64,000 nt of DNA from Nilaparvata lugens (Eukaryota > Arthropoda > Insecta > Hemiptera > Delphacidae), in the NCBI RefSeq assembly GCF_014356525.2, contig NC_052506.1:27216372-27280371 (forward strand), read 5' to 3'. This document shows positions 1-11,900 of the stretch, one piece after another (position 1 is the first letter of the stretch; the number at the start of each line of letters is the position of its first letter). The notes under the pieces were generated by a model. It did no database searches. It worked only from the letters and a program-made list of their open reading frames with translations, and was not told where the DNA came from. Both the position numbers and the translations under genes were made by a program.

Positions 1-933
1 TGAAAGAAAAAATTACTCCTGGTTTTTCCAACTTACTGTAATAATAAGCTGTATTTTCAATACTGACAGGAATATTATTGCTTAGCTGCGTAATATAATC
101 TATAAAGAAATTATTAAAGTCTTCCGAGCTTACATCATCAACTGAAGATCTATTACTACATTTCTTATTTGTTAGACTATTTACAATCCTCCATAAAGCC
201 TTACTTTTATTAACAGAGCTACTTATAATTTTATTGTGATAGGAAATTCTTGTCTTTTTTATTTCAATCCTATATGACTTTTTGTTTCTTTATAGCAGGA
301 GAGTAACTCAGGTGTTTTTAAGGTTTTATATAAATGATACAGCCCATCACATTTAGCCTTCAACGCTCTTAGCCTACTATCATACCATTCATTTTTTTGC
401 TTGAAATTATTGGGTTTACAAGTTTTCCATTGGAATGAACCATTCACAGCTCTCATGAATATTTCAAAAAATTTATTGTACCTATCATTATAATTTGTTA
501 CGGAGTACACCTCCAACCAATTTATGGATTTCAGAAAACTTAGAAAAATTCCTACATTAACATTATTAATTAATCTAAACTTAGTGTTATTTACAGTACT
601 TTTTACATCCTTATTTATGAAGTTGAGTCTAAACAGAATTCCTTCATGATCAGAAAAGAGAGAGTGAATGATTTCAGTTGACCATAGACTATTATGAATA
701 TCTGTCAAAATATTATCAATACATGATCCATTTGAAACTCCATCAAGACCAGGTCTAGTAATATCATTAATAGTAACAGTCAAACCAAAACTCTCAAACA
801 AATTCAATAAATCATTTTTAAAGCAATCATGACCTAAAATATTTACATTAAAATCTCCACATATGATCAAACTGTAACCATTTTTAAAAACAGCACTTAA
901 TACATTATAAAAACACGTTAAGAATTCATCAAA
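1..933 (-). mobile_element. 5'-truncated, frameshifted non-LTR retrotransposon (endonuclease C-terminal part)
   Basis: Reading leftward from 933, the protein carries the endonuclease landmarks IICGDFNVN, SCIDNILTDI and SDHEGILF of the EEP/AP-endonuclease domain of LINEs. The ORF stops at 259-261, but the next frame continues with KKSYRIEIKKTR and NKSKALWRIVNSLTNKK out to the window edge, as in the linker before reverse transcriptase. A one-base loss in an A-run near 280-290 explains the break. An in-frame stop at 934-936 marks the 5' truncation. The copy is dead; the RT part would lie outside the window. Confidence 0.85.
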
Positions 934-2556
934 TTATTGTATCAATTATTGGTTAAAAGAATGTACAATACCTGAGAATCGAAATTAGGAAATTAATGTA
1001 CATGAATATTTCCAATTCTATGTCACATTCTTACCTCTAAGTTAATTGAAATAATCTATACTTATGCATCCAATCAGTTCTGAATACAATATGTCTGATT
1101 AATAGTACATAATAATACAAAATAGTACTGAACACAGTACAATTCTAAATTTCTGAATTATTGTATGGGGCTGCATTCAATTTTATCACTGTTTTTAATT
1201 GCACCAGAACTCATTATCCAATAGACTGTAAAAACCTGCTATGGAGTCACACTCCAAGTATCAGTCGCACTGATACTTTTTTTAATGAATAAGTAGTATC
1301 ACTCTATTGTAAAATGTAACCTATTGTAACTAACTGGACGTTTTCTGAATATGTAATTAACATCAATATGGAATTTCTATGTTCGCTAGTTTGCTAATTT
1401 CGATGAAATAACGACTCTTGTTTTTTTTGTTAATAACTCTAAACTTGGAGGCTTCCTAGATTGAGGTTTCATCAATAAGATTTGAATATAATAAAATGAT
1501 ACATTTCTAGTGATTCCAACATCAATCAATTTGACTCATTTCGCTTAATTTGACCACGTTAAATACACTCTACTACACGATCAATACATTCAAAATCAAA
1601 CTAGCAACAAGCGTATGGTCCACTTTTCTACAATCGTCAGAGAAATAGCTTGATTCAACTTGAACGGAAGTAATTTGAGCCACCTCGTATACTCGCATCA
1701 AATAATGATGATTTTCAAAAGGTAGTATATTCATTCGGCCTGAATAGCTTAGCCTTTCAGGATGATCATTGTGAGTTCAACTAAATTACGCTAAGCCACA
1801 CCTTTCGATCGATGATGTAAAGTACCTTAGCAATTTGTGCAATGTTTTTTTTTACTATTTTGAAATGGTTTTGATGTTATCTTTACTAACCAAGATCTAA
1901 TATGAATCACAGTTGCATGTGGACGGACCATACAGAAGATGCATTATTGCTATATTTTCATTCAGCCGCGAATAAAGCACCATTATTGTTCCGCCTCAAT
2001 TAGGGGGAATAATGATAGAATCGATTGTTACTTTACTTCCAGCTGCTCCAGTACAGCATAAAATGGCATTCAACTTTCAACATCAATTATTTCCTTCCCA
2101 TAAATTTTATGTTTCTCTTAAAAATAACTAACTGAAAATAATAACATAACGTTGTTGTATTTCTTCATTCTGACTATGTCTCCCCTTTCGAGGCAATATA
2201 GCGGTGATTTTTTACTATTATTGATTTATTTTTATTTTTTTTCTGGAAATGGATGAGCCTTAGGAATGTACATGAGTAACGATGAGAGATAAATTCACGT
2301 AGTCTACATAGTTGGGTAGGTTCCAAAGCTCAATGAAGTGATTTTGAAGTTCAAATTACAATGAAAACAATGAGGAAATAGAGTGATTATCAGAATATTA
2401 CACCCAAAATTACAAATTGCAATTTGCAATTTCAAAACACGGCCCATAAGCCTCTCACATAGATCTGTTCTTTGAATACTCCATCATTAGAAAAGCTATA
2501 TACTAGACTATTTACACAAAGATTAAAATTATTTATTATTTGAGAATGCTGAACTC
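934..2556. other. non-coding sequence left of eys exon A
   Basis: AT-rich, all frames broken. Probably eys intron. No repeat pair or signal recognised. Confidence 0.5.
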
Positions 2557-2569
2557 ACAAACAAGAAAT

Positions 2570-2725
2570 CTTCTTCTTCTTTTTTTTCTTCTTCTGGCAT
2601 TACAGCTCGATGTTAGCTTTAGCCTCTCGCACTAGAGCCCTCCACACATCACGGTCACATGCCTTTCGCCTCCATGCCACAACTCCCATTTTCCGGAGAT
2701 CACCCTCCACTTCATCACACCATCG
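2570..2725 (-). mobile_element. 5'-truncated LINE 3' end with 13-bp target duplication
   Basis: On the minus strand it encodes DEVEGDLRKMGVVAWRR, then DRDVWRALVREAKANIEL and a stop, the C-terminus of an insect LINE reverse transcriptase, followed by an AAG-rich tail (the TTC/TTCTT run at 2570-2592). ACAAACAAGAAAT occurs at 2557-2569 and again at 2726-2738, an exact 13-bp target site duplication. It sits about 100 bp before eys exon A. Confidence 0.88.
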
Positions 2726-2829
2726 ACAAACAAGAAATATTGCTTTGCTATTGCTTCAATTGAAGAGAGCTTTCAATATAGTATTTATTATTATTTGAAC
2801 TACATTAATATAAAATATTGTACTTGCAG

Positions 2830-2943
2830 GTGACCTGTGTGAGGAGAACGTGGATGAGTGCAGCTCCAACCCATGTGCGAATAATGCCACTTGCATTGAC
2901 GTAGCCAATGGCTACTCTTGCATGTGTCCTTATGGATACACAG
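2830..2943 (+). CDS. eys: eys exon A: EGF-like repeat
   Basis: Phase 1 in, phase 1 out (114 bp). Acceptor ...acttgcag, donor gtatgc. It begins [15 protein letters not shown] and ends CMCPYGYTG, so it is a six-cysteine EGF repeat with the calcium-binding D-x-D/N-E-C start. It is the first exon of the gene visible here, and its incoming phase shows that at least one exon lies further left, outside the window. Confidence 0.85.
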
Positions 2944-5900
2944 GTATGCATGCTTCAAATTCAATCACATTTCGAACAATGACTAGATGTATTTGAATAT
3001 ACATAAAAACTTAAAGACATGTCTAATTCGTGTGAAAGGTGTTGAACAGTCTCCTCTTGGATATTTAGTACTATGCATTCGGAATGTGTATATGCAGGCT
3101 ACTTGTTTTCCGAACTTTGGTCAATGGTTAATTACTTGCACATTAATTCAAGTTATAACAAAAGCCCTCTATAAATTAGATTCAGTCATACAAATCAGAT
3201 TCATAGCCTATTCTATGCTCTCATTATATATTTTTTGAAAAACCTACTTCATTACTTCTCTATCGTTTAAGAATTGAAACTTATGTTTCATCTAATCGTA
3301 GTATTTTCAAGATTATATATTTTTAAAATTTTCTCTCTGAAAAATTGAATTTGAGTATTAAACCCACGAGTATCAAGCTGTATTATTTGTGAAGGAGACA
3401 AGTAACCCACTAGCTGTTGACTCTAGTATGACAAATGAATGAAACCCCAGCTAATGATTACACTAATTCAAATACTCGATTACCGTACAAGTAGATTGCC
3501 TCACTAACTTTTTGGAAAGTTTTCCAAATAGTGAAATCTTTCATCATCTACTGTTTGACAAATGATTCTAAAGTCGATGTGTGATGGTTGAAGCTTTTGG
3601 TAGTAGTGATGACTAATAAATGAATTCATTAAAGTTTACAAATTTAAACTTAGGGGGTGAATGAAAGAGCACGATGATCTAGAATTTCATAGACATTGAC
3701 ATTGTTCAGACTAGAATGAACTCCAGTTGAAACGTGGAGTCTACGAACTTTAACGAAGAATACTCAATTATATAAAATTTACTAGCTTTATTTTACAATG
3801 AATAGAGCTGGAATAAAAGTTTATTCTATCACATAGTTATCAAGTAAGAAGTAATTATTGTAATGCTTCATTACTTTTTTCTGTTTTTTCCTGTCTTGCC
3901 CAAAAGAATTTTTCGCGACGGTTCTATATGTATTTTGGGGCACTGAATTCTAATCTGAAATTCGCTGACATGCCAGAAGGCGGCTTCACCACCAAAACTC
4001 CCAAAAAAACCCAAAATTTCGGACTTATTTCAAGTTTTCCATTTAATCTTGAGAACCTTTAACTTTTCGAGAAAAAGCATTCCCTAAAATATGAAAGATA
4101 ATAAAATTTCCAATAAATTGAGTGGTCGCGCAGGACTCTACGATTTTTGATTCCGTGTTTTAAAAAAAGGGGTATTTTGATTCCGAGTTTTAAAAATAGG
4201 GGTATTTTTAAGGGGTTTTCAAAATTATGCAAACCTACCAATTCTAGCCTATACAACTAGGATCTTTTTCTAGTCATGATAGAAATTCATGTCCTACTAA
4301 AATTCAAATTCTCATTATAATACCTCTTCATGGCCTTCCTAACAAAAAATAAACATTTCGGCTGAAATCACCTTACGAGGGTTATATTATATGAGAATCT
4401 CTCGTTAGATTGCAGTATTTCCTAGTGGGGGGCACACATAGGGATACGTCCAGGATCAAAACTTTAATCACTTATAACTTTTGACTGAATGATCGATCAC
4501 ATCTCCTCGTACTACAGCTCGTTCATATCAGCTCGTCATAGCGGTTGAAAATCATGTATCATATCACTAAAATTTGTTTAAAAAATAGGAAATTTCTCCT
4601 TTAGTGTATTTCAGCCCATATTTCAATGCATAGAAAAATGTCCGATTTCTATATTCAAAACTGTGTGTCTCGGTAACTCAAAATGATACTTGGTCTTGAT
4701 TTGAAGAAAAGAATCTCCTCTTTTATGTGAGGTGAATGATTTTTGTAAAAATATAATCGTGAAGTAAGATACGTTTGTTTCTAAAAATCAAGAAATTTGC
4801 GATATTTTTTTCATTTTCACAGTCTCGACAGTTTTTCGATATAAACAGTAATGCAAGATCAATTTAAGGCAACTCAGCTTATAGAGCATGAAATTTTCTC
4901 TCATATAAGACCAATCGCAAGTTTCTATCATGTATTGTACTCATTTTAGAGACTCTTTAATAACAGTAAAATCGCAAGAAAAATGAGGAAATGGAGATCA
5001 TTATTCAATTGGCTGTAGCTTTTGAACGGTATTGAAAACAGGAGTATAATTCATGGGAGTGAAAAGAGGAGAAAATTCATCACAACCTCGACTACTTTTT
5101 GGATTTTTTATCTGAAGTGTTCCACAAGATACGCAACGTTGCTTATGCGAGACTGTGAAAATGGGGGAAATATCACAAATTTCTCGCACATGCAAAGTTG
5201 CGTATCTTGTGGAACATTTCAGATAAAAAATCCAAAAAGTAGTCCTGCGCGACCACTCAATTCATTGGAAATTTTATTATCTTTAATATTATATAGAGAA
5301 TGATTTTTCTCGAAAAATTCAAGGTTCTCGAGATTAAATGGAAAACTTGAAAAAAGTCCAAAATTTTGGGGGTGAAGTCGCCCTCTGGCGTGTCAGTAGA
5401 TTTCAGATTAGAATTCAGCGCCCCAAAATACATATAGAACCATCGAAAAAAATTCTTTCGGGGCTGTTTCCTGAAAAACGACCATTGACTGGACTATAAG
5501 TTGTTATCCTATTATATTAAGCGAGCAATTTCTGTATAATTATCTGTTTATATTTTTATATCTGGCTATCTGGTTATCTTGTTAAATGGTTATTTATGTT
5601 CAACGGGTCTCGGAAACAGCTCTTACGATTTTCAAGAAATTCGGAATATAGTAGGTTTATGATATCAAAATTCGATTGCACTAGGTCTCATCCCTGAGAA
5701 AACTCCCTGAAGGACATGAAAAGGATAATTAATTCATCCTTGGAAAAACAGATGATGATTCCGTCGTCTGTCGATAACAGAAGATGCGTGTGCCTGTGTG
5801 GGAGATCAGCTGTGTAATCAATTAGCTTACCGTATCTCGCGAGAAATCTAGAATTTTTAATTGACTCGATCAAAATACAGTAATCTGATTTGTTGACATG

Positions 5901-8900
5901 AGATGGTATATATCATAATATTCAAAGTTAATCATTATTTTACAGTTCTAAGTGATTAGTGAGTGTTATATTGTCATTCAATTTAGTATATGTAAACAAT
6001 CTAAATTAGAAGTTTCATGTTTTCAAATATTTGGACTGAAAATTTCACTTGAATTCAAGTGTATGAAACATAATCTACTTTTTGAAATATTAAATATTCC
6101 AACTATAATTTTTATAGTGCATAAATCAAAATTCGGGGAAGAAACAGTTTTGGGCTGTGCCTGTTAGTCCTTCCCAAACATTTTAAAGAATTGAGTTCTG
6201 TTTATCAATGAATAAATAACGAGCAAAGCTCGGTGCCCCGATATTTGGTATTAATAGATAGAATTTACAAAATGTACTTGTTCAGATGATATCTTTATTC
6301 CAAAAAACAAACCATTTGAAGATACATTTTGTTCGACTTGTGTTATTTACTCTTGTAATGTTAAAAAGTAAATACTACCAACAACGCAACATCAGTGACA
6401 ACCTGTTCCAATTTATGATAAATATCGGGGCACCGAGCTCCGCTCTGGAGTACCTACAAAAGCATATAAAATTATTACGGAAGAAGAAATTGTAATAAAT
6501 ATTCATAGCTCATACAGAAAGGTTCTATCTAATCACAGTGGATTGAGATTAATTCCTAGAGGAATGCAAAAAATTCTCTCACAAAAGCATGTTAAATTTT
6601 AAACCTGATTAATTTCACGTGAACCAAATCACAGAAGAACATCTCAAACAGATAGCTTGTCTGATTGGTTCTACTAGAATTAATCAGGATAAAAATTTAA
6701 CCGGCTTTTGTACAACTGACACTAAGTACCTGATTGAATTAGGCACAAAAATTCAACAGCTGAGTCATAATTTTGTCTCACACACATGCAATGTCCTTCA
6801 GTGAGTTTCCCCAGGGATGAGACCTAGTGCAATCGAATTTTTATATTATAAATCTACTATGTTCTGAATTTCGTGAGAATCGTTAGAGCCGTTTTCGAGA
6901 TCCGGTGAAAGAGAAACATCTAAACATTTAAACATCTAAACAGAAATTGCTCGTTTAATAGTATAGGATTTAGAATACCTAAACTTGCCGACATGATATA
7001 TTGTATGAATAAAATCGTTCCAAATTTGTATGAATGTTTAGGTACCAAAATTGCTATGCAATATTCTTTTGCAATAAAGAATTATCAATGATATTATTAT
7101 TCAACTTTTTATAAGTAACCTTAACATTTAAAAAGCGAAGCCTCCATTACTTATCTTTTAATATCCTATTAAAATATTTGTCATGTAGTTTTCCCTGATG
7201 TAATGTAGTACTTTCTAGTCCTCCCAAACAAGAACGGATGTACTGCTATTCTCAAAAATAATATCAAAAAGATACCTCATTTCTATTTTAAAAGAGATAA
7301 GAAACGATGGTATATATTTTTGCAATATTATGAAAACAGAAAGAATTCCTCAAAGGTAAATAATGTCCTTTGAAAGATTAGAATGTAAGATGTGAATTTT
7401 ATTGTCATACACTGACTAATGTTGAAAACTAAAGGGTTGGAAATTGGGGTAATTTGGGGGGGGGCATTACACTTAAATTGGGGGGGCATGCGCCATTGCC
7501 CTTGGGGGGGCTGGGCACCCCTGGTGGAGTCTACGAACTTTAACGAAGAATACTCAATGATATAAAATTTACTAGCGTCTTACAATGAATAGAGCTGGAA
7601 TAAAAGTTTATTCTATCACATAGTTATGACTTTATAGTGAAGCATAACTATGATGTTAACAGTCATTCCACTAATTATATTAACAGTTATACTGGGGAAG
7701 ATGGATCTAGACTGTCTGGCCGCTATGGCTTCGTATAAAATGAGCGCTGCTATCCAGAGATTGTCAGTTTGGTAAGGTGTAAGGTGTAATGGTAAGTAAT
7801 CCTGACTGACAATTAGGAGGTACCGGGTTCGATTCCCAGACTGACAAATAGATTTTTGAATAGTAGCGCTCATCGAATTTCCATCCAGCTGTTTACACTG
7901 TTGTCAATATTTGCAGTAACAGAAGTCTACGTGGTGATTTACAGCATTTAATTTGGATTTTAGTTTAATAATAATTAAAGATGGATCTTCTTTATCACTC
8001 ACCAGGATTGATAGAACTGACATTTATAGTTTTTATTGAAAATCAATGAAACATGGCATAGTTGCTCAATTTATAGTAAACCCACTTTTTTCATGTACAG
8101 TATTTAAAGAGAATTATATTTGTGTAGGTTTACACTGTGAGGTAGATATTGCAGTATGTAACAGTACAGAGGAAGCGCAATGTCACAACGGAGCTCTGTG
8201 TGTGGAGGGCCCTGGCATGACTTTCACCTGTATTTGTGCGCCAGGTAAGTCACATACAACATGCATATCATTTATCAATATTCCCCCTTTCAAACCATTG
8301 CCATTAGATTGTTGAATATATTTCTAACAATAGAGATTATTCGAGTATTTGCAATTTCTACTTCCACTATTGATATCTTATGAAATAGGTAGGCCTAAAT
8401 GATTTTTGGTTGAAAAACGAATAATTGAATTGTAAAAAAACTTTCCTTTTCAACTCAATCGATATTATACTTCTAAATAAATATAAAACTTGATTCTGCT
8501 GCAAGTTTACTGATGAAAAAGTAACAATATTCCTCTCAAAGCGTCGAATTGCAAGACAAAGTTTTTATTTGAAATTAATTAGATTTAATCTCATTGGATT
8601 TCTTAATACTTTATCCAGAATATTCATTTAGCGTTTAATTAAAATCTTGTAAAGTTTTTTTAAATTTTTATGAATACATTAGTGCCTTAGATATAATTTA
8701 TCTGCAGTATAATTTCCTCATAAATTCTACACTTATTAACATAAAATATAACATTTATAATTTCTATCTGGATACTGATGTTTATAAATTCCTTGCTGTT
8801 TGTTTCAAAGCTATGCTACTTAAATAGGATATATTTTCCAGCTGCCAAACTTTCATGTCTCTCCTCTTTTCTCTTTTATTATCTTTCTTTTTTTAATATT

Positions 8901-11900
8901 TCATACACTGTTAGTATAGAACAAAATTATTTCAAACGTTTTATGTACCTTCTCTGCTGTATTGAAGTTCTTCAAGCAACTTATTCCTGCGCACAGGTTT
9001 CACACCTATGCAGATATTACTGATTCTGGCTATTCAAGTTTGAACAAGTGGCTTTCCATTAGTTTCCAAATTGGCCGAATCCAATTTAAAATGACAGGAC
9101 ACAGTGTGCGAAGACCTTATGCACTTTTGCAGTATTTTTCTTGCTTTTCTTTAATTTTTTTATTGTGAAAAATAAAATTCAAAGAGAAAATATTGATTAC
9201 TGTATCTTGATTAACAATTACGGTAATCTATGTTCAATGAATGTTAATTTCAACATTCAAGCATCCAGTTTTTCAACTTTCCTCGATTCCAAGAGAAGGT
9301 TTTGATTCCCCAATTTAAGCTCTTGAAAGATGAAACGTATTTCGCTCAATAACTTCGAATTAATGTTTTGATTCGATCATTCTACCAATGTTTTGAAATG
9401 AGCAAGTGGGCGATTAGCCACTGCAGAATGTCAATGAATTATGGATGTGTGATTATGCGCTGCATTGCATTGGACATTTAGGCTGGAAGGGACGCCTCTG
9501 CAACGAGGTGATAGATGAATGCTTCTCGGCGCCATGCCAGAATGGGGCAGTTTGCATCAACCTTCAACAACCGACAGGCGGCTATGCCTGTGCCTGCCTT
9601 TTCGGTAATCAAGTCAACCGAAATCAATCAATATCGAGCCGCCATTCAATGCTGCCTACAATCTCATGCCTCATCCATTGAAACACTTCAAAAAACATGA
9701 AATCAAACATCAACTCATCACAAATCGCTTTTTCACTATGTGTCTGCCTGTTGTTCAAAACACATACATTGCACTTGCTTCAAGAAGATTACGATTTTAA
9801 ATTACCCTACTCACAAGATTTCGTTATTATCATTTCATAAATAGTAGATTCCTGAACAATGAATTAATAATTCTGATTCACTGAATCATTTGTGAATATA
9901 TATTAATATATCTTTATCTCAGTAAGAAGGCCTACATTTCTACACTTCATACTTATTAGAGTATAAAATTGTACATTTTTCAGTGCATTTTCATTGTACA
10001 AAAAATTAATTCAGTCATTCATGGAACAACATTTGTTTGGTACAGACTTATTTTAATTTTTCAGGAGTTGGGCAATTATCATTATAATTGTTTGTCCAAG
10101 ATCTAGATCTTAAGCTAGTCTGCGATTTAGTGTGTCACTCAAGGTTCTTTATCATTTAAATAGAACCGATATTAATAAGTTTTGTGATAATTTCAATAAT
10201 ACTAGAAAAGTAAATAACTAGAAAATCAGGAATCTAATAATTCAACAATTTATTTGATGAAATATCCAAATAATGTAGGTCTACCTATCAATGCATTATT
10301 AATATGATCAACTAATACCCAAATAATTTGTATTAGAGTGAGTCTAGAAAGAATTCTTTCAGAAAAATAAACTATGGGCATACTTATTTGAAATATTACT
10401 CAGACATAATCATAGTAACTTGATAAACACTGAACATTTTCAAATTTTAAGCATTTTTATCCAAATGCCACGATGATTTGACTAATATAATAATAATTCT
10501 AATAATTATTATGAAAAATGAGACAGCTCAAGCAATGAGCCTTATAAGATTTTATTGTTGCATTTTATGAACCTTTTTTGTGATGAAAGAACGAAAAAAT
10601 AGTATAAATAGAAATTATTATATTTCGAGTGTACCATTCCGAGTTGAGTTGAAAACAGGTAGGCTACTACTTCAGAGTTCAGAATAGAAGATAATCTAAT
10701 TTGAATGAAAATTTGGTGTATTCAAGAGACATTTATGTGAATTTATATGTTTTACACAAATTAACTTAGCTTTTGCTCAGGCTTTTACTTATGAAAAAGG
10801 TTCTGAAGAGCGTTTCCCGTTCAACAAACATTATTATTCCATCATCTCATTTATTTGTTTGTTTATGCAGCGTGTATATGCTTCATGTTTTGTATATTTT
10901 AATCTTTTATTTTTGGATGTTGTGTTCTTGTTCGTACTATGTTCTTATGATTGATTCAAGGCTTTATCTGTTGCATGTTCCATGTTGTACAGCTATTTTG
11001 ATGTTGTCAATTTCACGTTTTTTGAAACAACTAATTGTATATACTTGAATAATATATTTTTTATTTATTACAAAAACAAGGAAGACTACAGGCATTAAGT
11101 ACCTCTATTCAATGTTTTTAGTAATGTAAGGGCTACTACCCATACATAATTACTATATCGATATTGCTTTTTATTAATTGATTTTTCTCGAATTTTGAAG
11201 TGTTTTATCTCTAGAAAATTTATAATATTACTTGAATTGTTCGTCTTGTAAATAGCAAGAAATGCATTGAACAAAATTGCTTTTATGGTGCACTTATTAT
11301 TGCTATAATTGTTTCATTTCAAACATTGTTCAACATTTTAAAATGTAACAGTCAATCTTGCAGACTTTGATGTTAGAAAATAGAGGCGCCTGAAAGGCAT
11401 AGTACAGGCATTTAAATTTAATACGGTAACATTTTTATTTTTCGCTGGTGAAGTTTAATTGAAATTTAATCAAGCAAGTAAAATTGACAGACTTAAATTG
11501 ATTAAATTGAACATACTTAGACTCGGTTGCATAAAAGCCGGTTGAATTTTAACCGTTATTAATTTCACGTGAACCAATCAGAGAAAGCGTCTTTGAAAAG
11601 GCGGCTTCTCTGATTGGTTGTCGTAGAATTAATCACGATTAAAATTTAACCTGCTTTAGTGCAACCAGCACTTAGATTGATATTATTATATACAGTAATA
11701 ATATTCCAGCAGTTGGTTAACTGCAATTTCTAATAACATCTTCAATTTATTCCGCAAAACTCAAGTAAAATATTGTTCTTTAGAGGCTCAAATTTAGAAA
11801 AGAGTTCAGTGTGTTTCAAAATCTTTCTCTTTTCAATTATTGAATAGGCATCTTGGAAAATTCAATCAGTCAAAAATTCAACTCTCCAAATTGAGATTCA

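Noticed and set aside
5091..5243. Strong hairpin that could look like a microRNA precursor
   Set aside because: It is the inner inverted repeat of a foldback transposon, and a similar sequence recurs near 62860.
6286..6804. Open frames of 60-70 codons
   Set aside because: They fall across the spacer and the Helitron-like copy 2 with its nested MITE and have no protein-like composition.
10773..11048. 91-codon open frame rich in Leu, Tyr and Cys
   Set aside because: AT-rich intron sequence, no splice borders in a fitting phase, no recognisable domain.
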